From positions 157,109 through 221,108 of IMG/VR virus record IMGVR_UViG_3300020147_000065: 64,000 nt of DNA; one strand, written 5' to 3'. The DNA comes from a virus. Below are positions 1 through 7,804 of this stretch, piece by piece. Both the position numbers and the translations under genes were made by a program. Position 1 is the stretch's first letter. Each line of letters opens with the position of its first letter. The notes beneath the pieces were generated by a model. It made no database searches. It was not told the DNA's origin and worked only from the letters and a program-made list of their open reading frames with translations.

Positions 1-35
1 CACTTGACGTTGTGTGCAAGCTGCCCACCCCCACC

Positions 36-65
36 ACGCAGCAGAAAACAACCCTGCTGCGTGGT
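36..65. terminator. Perfect hairpin before the first gene
   Basis: A 10-bp perfect inverted repeat (CACGCAGCAG and CTGCTGCGTG) with a 9-base loop. No T-run follows. It probably ends the transcription unit that lies before this window. Confidence 0.5.
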
Positions 66-169
66 GATCTGTTCCCTGGCGAACATTTATTATTTATACC
101 CTTGCACTTGCTATTGTGGCCTGATATACTGCTATGCAGTTGTTAAATTAAGCCATCCACGGAGATATT

Positions 170-382
170 ATGTTAGCCTACACAATGACCGACGAGACGA
201 CCTACACAGTGACCCGCAACGGTTCACCCGTTGGCACAATTCGCCTTGACGGTGCCTTCTATAGCGCCTATGGTGTGCGCGATAATTTTCTTGGTTCCAG
301 CAGCCGGAGCCTCGGAATTGAGAACGCGGTGCGTAATCAATTTGGCACCCGTCGCCCAAAGTGGGGCAGACGCGGACACTAA
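170..382 (+). CDS. Small protein of unknown function
   Basis: 70 residues, not recognised. It has its own promoter: TTGCAC (102-107), 17 bp, TATACT (125-130). A GGAG Shine-Dalgarno six bases before the ATG fixes the start; it lies in a leader copy of the ATCCACGG motif. The C-terminus is basic (TRRPKWGRRGH). It is first in the long plus-strand series of one-gene units. Confidence 0.6.
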   Translation: MLAYTMTDETTYTVTRNGSPVGTIRLDGAFYSAYGVRDNFLGSSSRSLGIENAVRNQFGTRRPKWGRRGH

Positions 383-459
383 AAATATTTCGGGCGCGAC
401 CTTGCACAGAGGTTGCGCCCCTGTTATACTATTGGTATAACCAATCAGGGAGAACGAAA

Positions 460-582
460 ATGTCCGACGGAAAAACGATCATCGAAGAAATTGACGAAAT
501 CGAAGAATTGGCAGCGATGGCCGACGAACACGACGCGCAAAACGAGTTCCACGATCAATTTGATGGACAGTGGAAAGTCTAA
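460..582 (+). CDS. Small acidic protein of unknown function
   Basis: 40 residues, strongly acidic (an EEIDEIEE stretch), probably helical. Promoter TTGCAC (402-407), 17 bp, TATACT (425-430); a GGGAGA Shine-Dalgarno precedes the ATG. A strong GC hairpin (589-613) and a C-tract follow. Acidic peptides of this size in phages often bind host proteins, but nothing here identifies a partner. Confidence 0.6.
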   Translation: MSDGKTIIEEIDEIEELAAMADEHDAQNEFHDQFDGQWKV

Positions 583-587
583 CAAAA

Positions 588-614
588 CGGGCCGGCCCCT
601 ACGGGGAGCCGGCC
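588..614 (+). terminator. GC-rich hairpin followed by C-tract
   Basis: GGGCCGGC pairs with GCCGGCCC around a short loop. The run that follows is C rather than T (about 627-635), typical of every unit in this part of the window. Confidence 0.55.
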
Positions 615-718
615 CTCACTTTATCTGCCCCCCCCCCACTCATAAAATTTTCCATAAATTACTTGTATTTATATTCTGTTATGTTATACTTTCAGTATCA
701 CAATTAGGAGGTAGCAAA

Positions 719-898
719 ATGCTACTCGATTTATGGCCTTACTTAGTGGCCTCTTTTCCAATGACTGATATGCGGAATCGCATTGCACGTCAAATAATGA
801 AAAGGGCGATGCAACCAAAGGGTCTGGATGGCACAGTGTGGGGAACACTGACAGACAAATATGTTGATAAGTCGTTCGATAGCAACGCCCGGTATTAA
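719..898 (+). CDS. Small basic protein of unknown function
   Basis: 59 residues, not recognised. A TAGGAGG Shine-Dalgarno lies 7 bases before the ATG. Promoter TTGTAT and TATACT (685-690). The last codons and stop lie inside a hairpin (CGCCCGGT and ACCGGGCG) that ends the unit. Confidence 0.6.
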   Translation: MLLDLWPYLVASFPMTDMRNRIARQIMKRAMQPKGLDGTVWGTLTDKYVDKSFDSNARY

Positions 899-993
899 AC
901 CGGGCGTTGTTGGTTTGTTTGCCCCCCCCACTCAAATTTAAGAAAATCTGCCCACCCCCGTGTTAATTTCTTCCCCTTTCGCTGCGCTATAAT

Positions 994-1034
994 GGAAGAA
1001 GGAAAGTCAGGGAACTGGGTCAAAAATAAAAATA
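994..1034 (+). repeat. GGAAGA repeat element, copy 1
   Basis: First of six dispersed copies of a roughly 40-base element: GGAAGARGGA, a variable middle, then GGTCAAAAATAAA or a close variant. It starts just after TATAAT (988-993), so the RNA would begin at GGAAGA. Other copies: about 2078, 2674, 8425, 34793 and 38757. Confidence 0.6.
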
Positions 1035-1052
1035 AATTTGACTTTCATTTGT

Positions 1053-1065
1053 CCCCGTGGTCTGC
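1053..1065 (+). promoter_or_regulatory. Conserved operator-like motif in promoter spacer
   Basis: CCCCGTGGTCTGC sits directly before the -10 TATACT (1066-1071) of the next gene. It is one of dozens of copies of the same motif in the window, in the position where a bound repressor would exclude RNA polymerase. Confidence 0.6.
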
Positions 1066-1104
1066 TATACTAATGTTAATTCTTTTAGGAGTGAGTTTAT
1101 CACC

Positions 1105-1605
1105 ATGAACACCACGTTAGTTAATCAGGCCGCCGCATTGAGCGCGAAACTCCGCAAAATCACCGGACGTTGCGGCGAAAACCATTCAGCCGACTATTTG
1201 AATCGCGCAGAACGCGCATATTCCCGCGCGTATGACCGCGCTATGCGTCGCGCGATGGCTGCGATGCCTTCGGCTGTTCCCGGTGTTATTCCCGTTGAGG
1301 CTATCAAATTGATGTCAGCAGCGACCTATTCTGTGCCCGTCGAATCGGTTAAAATCCTCAAAATTGAGCAGATTGCAGCCGACCATCCCGACCGCGTTAT
1401 TGACCGCGCGTGGAGTGTGCGACTGTTGGGCGAACGCACGGTTCGGGCGCGTGAACTTGATGGCGAAGATTACAGCCATGTTATCACGCATACCCACCTC
1501 GTAGAAACCCGTTATGGTCACGGTGTGCCAGAGTCCGGCAACGGTGCTTGGGGTTCGTTGTTCGGCATCACCGACAAAGGCGAATATCGCCTATGGTGTG
1601 ACTAA
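1105..1605 (+). CDS. Protein of unknown function
   Basis: 166 residues. The N-terminal half is rich in Ala and Arg and probably helical; the C-terminal half looks mixed alpha/beta. The start at 1105 is preceded by an AGGAG-like site further upstream than usual, so an earlier start at 1057 cannot be excluded. Promoter -10 TATACT (1066-1071) with the operator motif in its spacer. Not recognised. Confidence 0.65.
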   Translation: MNTTLVNQAAALSAKLRKITGRCGENHSADYLNRAERAYSRAYDRAMRRAMAAMPSAVPGVIPVEAIKLMSAATYSVPVESVKILKIEQIAADHPDRVIDRAWSVRLLGERTVRARELDGEDYSHVITHTHLVETRYGHGVPESGNGAWGSLFGITDKGEYRLWCD

Positions 1606-1709
1606 CACCACGCCTCACACCGCAAGGTGTGAGGTGCCCCCCCCCCACGCTTGCCATTTTATTTTGTTTGTGTCATACTATAGTTATCTTGATTGATGAG
1701 GTTAGTGAA

Positions 1710-2012
1710 ATGTATAAGACGGTCACTCTCGCAAAGTTACGCCGTTTGGTCGCAAACCACGGGGCAGACAGTGTTCACATTAAATTCGATGAATATGATG
1801 GGCCGGCCCGTTTGTCCATCCGAATCGGCACGACGATTTATCACACGCAATGGGTGGACTTATCAGTTCTTTGCGGTTCATTGCTCCGGTGGCGTAATTT
1901 GCGGGGTGTTAGTTGTTTCGCTAACAAAGGTCGCAATGTGGGACTCATTGGGCCTAAGAACTGGAAACTTCAAAAGGGACAGAAAAAAGAGTTCCACCCG
2001 GCTTATTTCTAA
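1710..2012 (+). CDS. Protein of unknown function
   Basis: 100 residues, not recognised. Promoter TTGCCA (1651-1656), 17 bp, CATACT (1674-1679). The start is supported by GAGGTTAG upstream. An overlapping frame is open across the same bases, but this frame has the better codon pattern and ends in the usual hairpin and C-tract. Confidence 0.55.
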   Translation: MYKTVTLAKLRRLVANHGADSVHIKFDEYDGPARLSIRIGTTIYHTQWVDLSVLCGSLLRWRNLRGVSCFANKGRNVGLIGPKNWKLQKGQKKEFHPAYF

Positions 2013-2026
2013 GCCGGGTTTGCCCC

Positions 2027-2062
2027 CCCCACCACGATTCAAACGCCAAAAATCGTGGTGGG
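2027..2062. terminator. Long perfect hairpin that includes the C-tract
   Basis: CCCACCACGATT and AATCGTGGTGGG form a perfect 12-bp stem around an 11-base loop. Here, unusually, part of the C-tract is itself in the stem. Copy 2 of the GGAAGA repeat starts 16 bases later. Confidence 0.6.
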
Positions 2063-2077
2063 GCAAGTGATCGCAAT

Positions 2078-2114
2078 GGAAGAAGGAAAGCCAGGAAATC
2101 AGGTCAAAAATAAA
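2078..2114 (+). repeat. GGAAGA repeat element, copy 2
   Basis: Same start (GGAAGAAGGAAAG) and end (AGGTCAAAAATAAA) as copy 1, with differences confined to the middle. Confidence 0.6.
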
Positions 2115-2183
2115 TTCCAAAATCACTTGTGTTTACTAAACTTTTGAGTTACACTAACACTATCTTGTTTGGAGGTTTTGGTT

Positions 2184-2495
2184 ATGTCTCTATTTGACCA
2201 CTCGATTAAAGGGCACCTGAATTGGAAAGAACAGCGCGTTGCTGTGGAATGGGCTTATCAGCGCCGCAAACAGAAAGTTCTTTTCCGTTCTCTTGAAGGC
2301 GAAGCTATCGCGTTAACAGGCGTGATATGTTTCAAAGAAACCAAGTCAGTAACCGTTGGCGGTGGTTATATGACTTTGAAGGGTCGTGACGGCCTCGCAT
2401 TACAAAATGCACCAAAGGTCGAACAATTTCCAGAGGCTCTCGTTGCGCTTGCTCGCAAAGTAATCGAACGATGGCCGGAAGAAGAAAGCGAGTGA
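2184..2495 (+). CDS. Protein of unknown function
   Basis: 103 residues. GGAGG eight bases before the ATG decides this start over an upstream in-frame TTG. Contains a GGGYMTLKGRDGLAL segment that looks like a beta-rich core. Overlaps the next small gene by 25 bases, so the two are probably translationally coupled. Not recognised. Confidence 0.65.
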   Translation: MSLFDHSIKGHLNWKEQRVAVEWAYQRRKQKVLFRSLEGEAIALTGVICFKETKSVTVGGGYMTLKGRDGLALQNAPKVEQFPEALVALARKVIERWPEEESE

Positions 2496-2602
2496 TTTTA
2501 CTTGCATTTGTTCTACTGGTAACAGCGCCCTTATTTATTGGCAAGCCTTATATTTTTTATGGTATCGTTATTCTGGTTGGTGTGCTTACCCTTTTAGGGT
2601 AG
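2471..2602 (+). CDS. Small two-helix membrane protein
   Basis: 43 residues: a basic start (MAGRRKR), one hydrophobic helix (VILLAFVLLVTAPLFI), a short turn and a second helix (FYGIVILVGVLTLLG). It overlaps the 3' end of the gene at 2184, and its stop abuts the hairpin GCACATCGC and GCGATGTGC. Function unknown. Confidence 0.6.
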   Translation: MAGRRKRVILLAFVLLVTAPLFIGKPYIFYGIVILVGVLTLLG

Positions 2603-2673
2603 GCACATCGCCAGCGATGTGCCCCCCCCCTTGCATCACGATTGTAAAACTTCCTACTGGGGATCAAAATATG

Positions 2674-2712
2674 TGGAAGAAGGAAGGTCAGAAAATCAGG
2701 TCAAGAATAAAA
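2674..2712 (+). repeat. GGAAGA repeat element, copy 3
   Basis: GGAAGAAGGAAGGTCAG, then a variable middle, ending AGGTCAAGAATAAA. It lies between two C-tract promoter modules. Confidence 0.55.
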
Positions 2713-2772
2713 AGATTTTTCACTTTGCCCCCCCCCCTTGTTGCCATCTTTATCATATGTAATAATTTAAGT

Positions 2773-3108
2773 ATGGAATTTAGCAACACGGACATCACCA
2801 AAGTTTTTGAGAACGTAAACGCTCCGGCTGTAAAGGCTCAGATTTCAACTCTTGGCGGTGCCGGTCGCCATAGTCTAATGATTACTATGTCATTGGACAA
2901 GCGCGAGGATTGGGTTGCTGGCATCCTTCACAATTCGCGCTATATGTTCTTTAGTTTATCACAGGGCGGTAAACTCGAACAATTCAACCGCGCCCACACA
3001 ATCGAGCCAAAGTTTCGCACTCGCACCGTTGGCAGTGTAGACGATGCCATTGCAAAGATTAACACATACATCGAAAAAGTTAAGGACGCCCCCGCTGCTG
3101 TCAAGTAG
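2773..3108 (+). CDS. Protein of unknown function
   Basis: 111 residues, not recognised. Leaderless start: an AATAAT-type -10 ends six bases before the ATG. The Ala- and Lys-rich C-terminus is followed by a short hairpin and an 11-C tract. Confidence 0.6.
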   Translation: MEFSNTDITKVFENVNAPAVKAQISTLGGAGRHSLMITMSLDKREDWVAGILHNSRYMFFSLSQGGKLEQFNRAHTIEPKFRTRTVGSVDDAIAKINTYIEKVKDAPAAVK

Positions 3109-3118
3109 CGGGGACGTG

Positions 3119-3129
3119 CCCCCCCCCCC
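3119..3129 (+). repeat. C-tract (11 C), example of the intergenic module
   Basis: One of the longest of the dozens of C-runs (6-11 C) that separate the 3' hairpin of one unit from the -35 of the next. On minus-strand genes the run reads as G, so its orientation follows transcription. Confidence 0.85.
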
Positions 3130-3162
3130 TGCATCTTATTACAAATTTGATATACTCTGAAT

Positions 3163-3605
3163 ATGAAAATTCTTGTGGTGCATCATGTTGAAGAATCTTT
3201 TTGTGGTGACGAATGGCAACAAATGGATAATGCACAAAGTGTTGTCGCAAAATTTTACGTCATATCAACCGCACAAGTTATGATAAGATTATTCTGACCA
3301 CTATGGAGGCATCGAATAGTGGTTATCATGAACTCGATAAATATATCAGCGTGGTAGAAAATTGGTGGTTTGGTTATTCACCTGATGAAGTATCTGAATA
3401 TGATACCGAACCAATGGTTTATAATGAAGACCATGTTTATGAAGGTCACGAATGGCTGCGAGTTTATGACTGGATTAAAGAACTAAAAGGTCATCAAATT
3501 TCCGTTTGCGGTGGTTTTCGTAATGAGTGTTTCTTAGGTCTTACCTCTACACTTGACCATTTAGGTATCAAATATAAAACAATTGAGCAGTGCGTTTATG
3601 GTTGA
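3163..3605 (+). pseudogene. Unknown protein split by a frameshift in a T-run
   Basis: Two open segments: 3163-3297 (44 residues, frame 1) and 3303-3605 (100 residues, third frame). Before 3303, the second frame is open and reads sensibly (HINRTSYDKIILTTME) across the end of the first. One extra T in the TTTT run at 3253-3256 would join them into one protein of about 147 residues. The first half is leaderless (TATACT, six bases, ATG). It could be a real frameshift, a sequencing error, or recoding; no canonical slippery heptamer is in frame. Confidence 0.6.
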
Positions 3606-3638
3606 TAACCATAAACGTGCCCCCCCCCCTTGTCGTGT

Positions 3639-3650
3639 CCCCGTGGTTTG
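3639..3650 (+). promoter_or_regulatory. Operator-like motif in promoter spacer
   Basis: CCCCGTGGTTTG lies between TTGTCG and TAAAAT of the next, leaderless gene. Confidence 0.6.
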
Positions 3651-3663
3651 TTAAAATAGAAGT

Positions 3664-3957
3664 ATGAATTTCTTACGCAACCCTCATTTTGTGGATTTTA
3701 TCATTGATTTCACACAATGCAAAGCAGACGAAAGCGAACGTTTTGCACTTGCTAAGGCTCAGGGTGTAGCCTTCGCAGACTGGCGAATGACCACCGACGC
3801 AGCCGACTTCGTTGTTGATTATTTCAACGCTTTACCCAAACAGGAACAGTTTCGGACGTTGGTTCGTGCCCGTCTCGATATGCGTCAACAGGCCGACGCA
3901 TTAAACGCAAGCGTTGCAGAGTTTACTCAGGTGATAAACGCAGCCCGGTCTATGTAG
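3664..3957 (+). CDS. Helical protein of unknown function
   Basis: 97 residues, probably all-helical and rich in Ala, Asp and Gln. Leaderless (TAAAAT, six bases, ATG). The stop is followed by the hairpin GCCCGGTC and GACCGGGC and a C-tract. Confidence 0.6.
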   Translation: MNFLRNPHFVDFIIDFTQCKADESERFALAKAQGVAFADWRMTTDAADFVVDYFNALPKQEQFRTLVRARLDMRQQADALNASVAEFTQVINAARSM

Positions 3958-4034
3958 ACCGGGCTTGCCCCCCCGCTTACAATCATTCTTTTTCGTGTTA
4001 TACTTGAATCAATTCAAGAGTTACGGAGAAAGCA

Positions 4035-4253
4035 ATGCGACACGCAAACCACGTAGTTTTACCAACGATCATCACTGAGACAGGAGATTATTTGACGCGC
4101 GGCGGTGAGGTCGTTAACATCACCTCGATTGTCCCTTACTCGGCTTATGGTGCTACCGGCACCTATCATTGTAATATCATAGACCATTGGGATGTTTCAG
4201 GTCGGCTTTATCCCAACATGATAAGTGATAATGATATTGTCGAACGGGTATAA
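4035..4253 (+). CDS. Protein of unknown function
   Basis: 72 residues with a short beta-rich core (GGEVVNITSIVPYSAYG). ACGGAGA before the ATG acts as Shine-Dalgarno; -10 TATACT lies about 30 bases upstream, so this gene has a leader. The hairpin CAGGGAAC and GTTCCCTG follows. Confidence 0.6.
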   Translation: MRHANHVVLPTIITETGDYLTRGGEVVNITSIVPYSAYGATGTYHCNIIDHWDVSGRLYPNMISDNDIVERV

Positions 4254-4311
4254 TGGACAGGGAACGAAAGTTCCCTGTCTGCCCCCCCCCCGCCGGCACC
4301 CCTTGCATTCT

Positions 4312-4324
4312 CCCCGTGGTTTGC
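4312..4324 (+). promoter_or_regulatory. Operator-like motif in promoter spacer
   Basis: CCCCGTGGTTTGC between TTGCAT (-35) and TATACT (-10): the clearest example of the motif filling the spacer. Confidence 0.65.
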
Positions 4325-4360
4325 TATACTCTCAGTATCTTTAGTTAGAGAGGTTACGAC

Positions 4361-4672
4361 ATGAACAACGATGTGAAGATTCGCGGAATCGAGACGCCCG
4401 AACTGTGCCTGTGCTGCGGCTGCCAGGCCGAAATCGAAATCACCACGCCTGATGGTGTGGAGAAAATGTGCTTTTCTGAGGCGTTGCGTCAGTATCCTGA
4501 CCATATGGCCGACTATGGCGAATCCATGTTTCGTGCTATGCAGGATGAGGCCGAAGTATTGGATGCGCAGTTGCAAGAGTTCCGCGCTGAGGCGTGGCAC
4601 GAAGAAAATACACCACCGGCATGGTTTATGGATGAGCCGAACCCTTATATGGGTATGGGCTGCGATTTTTAA
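4361..4672 (+). CDS. Acidic Cys-containing protein of unknown function
   Basis: 103 residues. The N-terminal CLCCGCQ cluster could bind a metal. The middle is acidic and helical; the tail is rich in Pro and Met (PNPYMGMGCDF). GAGAGG precedes the start. Not recognised. Confidence 0.6.
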   Translation: MNNDVKIRGIETPELCLCCGCQAEIEITTPDGVEKMCFSEALRQYPDHMADYGESMFRAMQDEAEVLDAQLQEFRAEAWHEENTPPAWFMDEPNPYMGMGCDF

Positions 4673-4775
4673 AACCTGCGCACTTTCCTGTTGTTTGGGA
4701 AAGTGCTGCCCCCCCCCTTGCTCCCATCTTTCTTTTTGTTATACTTGTAGTATCTTAGTTAGAGAGGTTAGAGCA

Positions 4776-4994
4776 ATGACTGAAAGCTATAAGCAAGCCG
4801 CAGAATGGGCGCAACATGAGGCAGACGTAACCGGCGAACCGTTTGTCGTCGTTCGGATGCCCAACACAACCGCGTATGGTTGCGAAAGAATCAGCGATTA
4901 CGCAATGAAGATTCGCGGACGTGTCGCAGCAACAATTTATCTCGAAACGATTGTTCCGCAAGAGTGGCGGAAAGCAAGGAACGGTGAAAACTAA
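4776..4994 (+). CDS. Protein of unknown function
   Basis: 72 residues. GAGAGGTTAG precedes the ATG at normal distance; -10 TATACT upstream. Its TAA overlaps the ATG of the next gene (TAATG), indicating translational coupling. Confidence 0.65.
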   Translation: MTESYKQAAEWAQHEADVTGEPFVVVRMPNTTAYGCERISDYAMKIRGRVAATIYLETIVPQEWRKARNGEN

Positions 4995-5368
4995 TGGCTA
5001 TCTCACGCGGCGGTAAAATCCGCAATGGTTCCTATGACCATAAATCTTATGGCCGTCCTCAGTTCGGTGTTGGTGGTGGTAATCGTATTCTCACCAACGA
5101 TAACACGAAATGGGGAGAATGGAAACGGGGCCACAAATACTCCCTGCGTATTCAAGACGTATCGCAGCGCAAGAACGGGCAAGTTCATGTGCAAGTGAAA
5201 CCACACAAGGGCAACGGCGGCAGAGTCATTGAGAAAAAAGGTTTTGTGGAATTTTTAGACGGTGAACCACACATCACTGTAAATTGGCAGGGTAAACGCC
5301 TGACTATCGCTGAAATTCTCGCAATCGGCACACACTACGGAAATAAAGCGGCTCACTCTTCGGAGTGA
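4994..5368 (+). CDS. Basic beta-rich protein of unknown function
   Basis: 124 residues, basic and Gly-rich. A QVHVQVKPHKGNG to VEFLDGEPHITVNW segment suggests a beta-barrel nucleic-acid-binding fold, but no family is recognised. It starts inside the stop of the upstream gene. The last residues (AHSSE) and the TGA are encoded in the terminating hairpin (GGCTCACT and AGTGAGCC). Confidence 0.65.
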   Translation: MAISRGGKIRNGSYDHKSYGRPQFGVGGGNRILTNDNTKWGEWKRGHKYSLRIQDVSQRKNGQVHVQVKPHKGNGGRVIEKKGFVEFLDGEPHITVNWQGKRLTIAEILAIGTHYGNKAAHSSE

Positions 5369-5435
5369 GCCTTGCCCCCCCCTTGCGCGATTTAAAGTTC
5401 TGCGTTATCCTTTATGTATCTTACGGAGGTTTATC

Positions 5436-5633
5436 ATGTGTTCTGATTCTTTTGCGTCTGCTTGTGCTATTGCCGAAGAGAAATCAAAGGAAACACCAAA
5501 GTGTTTGCAGTGTGGTAAACCGATGGGGCCGGTTGAGGCCGCCATCAGCTCGACGTGTGGTAAATGTTGCCGTCTTAATCATCGTAAAGCGATGGGAAAA
5601 AATAATGCTCAGAAAAATTGCCTTTTGGCTTAA
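5436..5633 (+). CDS. Small zinc-ribbon protein
   Basis: 65 residues with CLQCGKPMGP and, about 20 residues later, CGKCC: a two-knuckle zinc ribbon. ACGGAGG precedes the ATG; -10 TATCCT. It overlaps the next zinc-finger gene by 29 bases, so the pair is probably co-translated. Role unknown. Confidence 0.65.
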   Translation: MCSDSFASACAIAEEKSKETPKCLQCGKPMGPVEAAISSTCGKCCRLNHRKAMGKNNAQKNCLLA

Positions 5634-5781
5634 TTACAATGATAAACGCGTCCCGCAATGGTTGCACAATCGCGTTTGTCGTGATCGTTGGACGTGTGAC
5701 GGGTGCTATCGTAAAATGGTGCCCCGTGGTGGAATGTATTTCGATAATGGCCCTTATTGTGGTCATTGCAACGGGAACTAA
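5605..5781 (+). CDS. Small zinc-finger protein
   Basis: 58 residues: C-x-x-C (CDGC) and C-x-x-C (CGHC) about 20 residues apart, after a basic segment (HNRVCRDRW). Resembles half of an HNH or DnaJ-type zinc motif without an obvious catalytic part. It overlaps the upstream zinc-ribbon gene in another frame. Confidence 0.6.
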   Translation: MLRKIAFWLNYNDKRVPQWLHNRVCRDRWTCDGCYRKMVPRGGMYFDNGPYCGHCNGN

Positions 5782-5840
5782 TTAGTTCCCGTTGTGCCCC
5801 CCCCCTTGTGCTACTATTAATAGTGTGTAATAATTTAAGT

Positions 5841-6107
5841 ATGGCTAACCACTACGAACGCAATCGGACGTTTGCTCGGTTTCAACATAACGGAAAACAC
5901 TATACCATCCACGAGCGCAAACATAAACTCAGCGATGGAACATGGCACACAAGCCGTTTTATCTGTGATGCTGCCGGAGATTGGCAAGGATGGGCAAAAG
6001 GTGTAAAGGTTGCGCGTGAAGTGTTGGATGGCAAGCGCGATAAGCATACCGGCAAACTTCTTGACCCTGTCGCCGCAATTCACGAAGCTGTAGCAGCTCT
6101 CCCATAA
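5841..6107 (+). CDS. Protein of unknown function
   Basis: 88 residues, basic. Leaderless start (AATAAT, six bases, ATG), nearly identical in layout to the start at 2773. The stop lies in the hairpin GCAGCTCTCC and GGAGAGCTGC. Confidence 0.6.
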   Translation: MANHYERNRTFARFQHNGKHYTIHERKHKLSDGTWHTSRFICDAAGDWQGWAKGVKVAREVLDGKRDKHTGKLLDPVAAIHEAVAALP

Positions 6108-6187
6108 GGAGAGCTGCCCCCCCCCTTGCAGCTAACTACATTCTGAGGGATAATAGATATATCACCTTTAGTTACGGAGAGTTTATC

Positions 6188-6586
6188 ATGTCAGAAGTAA
6201 TCGCAAACGCCGACCTCGTGGGCCGCATCATGGAGATGGTGCAATGGGCCGTTGATAAAGATATGGGCATCCAAAAAGGTGCTTTTGGTCTTGTCATTCG
6301 CAATGGTCACTATGCCGTTGGCTCCTATGGCCACGTTTGCGCGTTGGGCGCGTGTATGCATGGTAAAGCTGTCACCGGCGGCAGTGTGCCCGATTCATTC
6401 GCAAAAGAATATGGTGTCACCGACACTTGGGCGTGGGAGTTTGCCTATGGGTTCGATAACCCGACTAATCCCTATGGCTACACGGTCACTGAGGCCGTAT
6501 TAACGGGCGCGGAAGTTCGCCGCCTATGCGATGAGCGCGGCATCGAAATAAAAGGCAGTCGAGACGTAAAAGACAAAGAGGATTAG
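6188..6586 (+). CDS. DUF6197-like phage protein
   Basis: 132 residues. The arrangement of an N-terminal helix, a central CALGACMHG motif and a C-terminal helical stretch resembles the DUF6197 family of phage proteins of unknown function; this is from memory of the family and should be tested. GGAGAG precedes the ATG. The acidic and basic tail (KGSRDVKDKED) ends before the hairpin. Confidence 0.55.
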   Translation: MSEVIANADLVGRIMEMVQWAVDKDMGIQKGAFGLVIRNGHYAVGSYGHVCALGACMHGKAVTGGSVPDSFAKEYGVTDTWAWEFAYGFDNPTNPYGYTVTEAVLTGAEVRRLCDERGIEIKGSRDVKDKED

Positions 6587-6638
6587 CAACCCTCTGCCCC
6601 CCCCCTTGCTCTATTTACCATATTTGTTAGAATAGATA

Positions 6639-6692
6639 TGTAAGTCCTGTAATCCGCAGTCCTGGGACATTAGGCAACCAACTTACCACGGG
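6639..6692 (+). promoter_or_regulatory. Structured mRNA leader
   Basis: The RNA should start near 6639 (TTGCTC 6606-6611, TAGAAT). GTAAGT pairs with ACTTAC, CCTgtAAT with ATTAGG, and GTCC with GGAC, giving a compact nested fold that ends just before ACCACGGGAG, which serves as Shine-Dalgarno and as a copy of the operator motif. It could be a small riboswitch or protein-binding leader. Confidence 0.45.
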
Positions 6693-6700
6693 AGAATTAA

Positions 6701-6895
6701 ATGTCACTCAGAGAACGACCAATCCATCGCTATTCCTGCCTTGTTCGAATTCCCGGTTCTGCAATTGCTCATCGCTATTACTATGAGGATTACAATTCTC
6801 AAGGTGCGCGAGAAGCAATCAGACAGCAGGTAATCAATGCGTTTTCCCAAATTGATTCCCGTAAAATTAAAGTCAGCAAAGCTACAAGAGTCTAA
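6701..6895 (+). CDS. Protein of unknown function
   Basis: 64 residues, basic C-terminus (KIKVSKATRV). Translation starts after the structured leader at 6639-6692; the Shine-Dalgarno is GGGAG. Co-transcribed with the gene at 6906. Confidence 0.55.
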   Translation: MSLRERPIHRYSCLVRIPGSAIAHRYYYEDYNSQGAREAIRQQVINAFSQIDSRKIKVSKATRV

Positions 6896-6905
6896 GGATA
6901 AAATC

Positions 6906-7046
6906 ATGCACAGATTTCGATTATTCAAAGACGGGGACATGTGGTGCGCGTTGACCGGGAGCAACATTCAAGAAGGGCGCGTTGGATTCGGAAAAACTCC
7001 ATCCGAAGCGGTTAAAAATTGGGAGAAGGACAAGCCCCTTCCATAG
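6906..7046 (+). CDS. Protein of unknown function
   Basis: 46 residues ending in an EAVKNWEKDKPLP helix; the pattern (short strand, WCALTGSNIQEGRVGFGKTPSEAV) resembles HicB-like small folds, without firm support. Starts 10 bases after the upstream stop. The 3' hairpin AAGCCCC and GGGGCTT overlaps the stop. Confidence 0.5.
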   Translation: MHRFRLFKDGDMWCALTGSNIQEGRVGFGKTPSEAVKNWEKDKPLP

Positions 7047-7119
7047 GGGCTTGTCGTTTTTAACCCCCCCTTGCGCTGATTCTCTACTTTGTTAAAATAT
7101 AAAGCGAGGAGAGAATTTC

Positions 7120-7359
7120 ATGCGTTATCCACTAATTTGTTTGCTGACTGCGTTTCTCGGATGGTTCCCAATGGCCGCGTTTGGTGTAGGGCTTTTCGTC
7201 CATGCGGTTATTCGTTCGGTTCAATTCTGGATGTATCCCACCGTGGGCGGTTTTCTGGTGACAGTCGTTTCGACTCTACTGATTGTCGCTTATATGAAAG
7301 TAACCGACCCCATCGCGGCATCGCTTTATAATCTGGAAACAGTAGCGAGTCTCTCTTGA
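7120..7359 (+). CDS. Membrane protein of unknown function
   Basis: 79 residues with two hydrophobic segments (about 5-30 and 40-62). GAGGAGA precedes the ATG. No signal peptidase site is obvious, so an inner-membrane location is likely. Confidence 0.6.
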   Translation: MRYPLICLLTAFLGWFPMAAFGVGLFVHAVIRSVQFWMYPTVGGFLVTVVSTLLIVAYMKVTDPIAASLYNLETVASLS

Positions 7360-7413
7360 GAGACTCGCCCCCCCCCCTTGCAGTTATTGAGCATCTGATA
7401 TAAAATATGTTAT

Positions 7414-7602
7414 ATGAAAAGTTTTTATGTTAAGCAGACAACAAGAAACTCCCGTCACGGAAGTTCAAGTTGGGGAACAGGTCACGTCTGCTCAACTTAT
7501 AGTGAACCAGTAGACTCCCTGTTTTTTGCAATTGTCCTTTATTTCGTCTATTTAATTACATTCGATACCGCGATCTGGAATTTGAGCATTAGATATGAAT
7601 GA
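7414..7602 (+). CDS. Single-helix membrane protein, low support
   Basis: 62 residues: polar start, then one hydrophobic helix (LFFAIVLYFVYLITF). Leaderless (TAAAAT, seven bases, ATG). A second frame from ATG 7426 gives a 28-residue peptide of typical phage composition, so the reading here is uncertain. Confidence 0.4.
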   Translation: MKSFYVKQTTRNSRHGSSSWGTGHVCSTYSEPVDSLFFAIVLYFVYLITFDTAIWNLSIRYE

Positions 7603-7693
7603 CGCCCCCCCCCCTTGGCAGTATTTAATTTCCGCAGTATAATCTAATTGTCGCTGAGAAATACGGCGAACAAAAAACAAGGTGAGGTTTACA

Positions 7694-7804
7694 ATGGGTG
7701 ATTTTCTTCTCGAAATGTTGGGCGAAGTGGACGAAGCGACGGTAGCGGCACAAGAGACACAATTAGCTGAAGTTGCGGAAACCAAAGACGCCGACGACGA
7801 CTAA
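7694..7804 (+). CDS. Tiny acidic peptide, paralog of the one at 8181
   Basis: 36 residues: a hydrophobic start (MGDFLLEMLG) then an acidic helix ending DADDD. The same plan (MLDFLADMLGG, then an acidic tail) is seen at 8181, so the two are probably paralogs. GGTGAGG precedes the ATG. Confidence 0.5.
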   Translation: MGDFLLEMLGEVDEATVAAQETQLAEVAETKDADDD

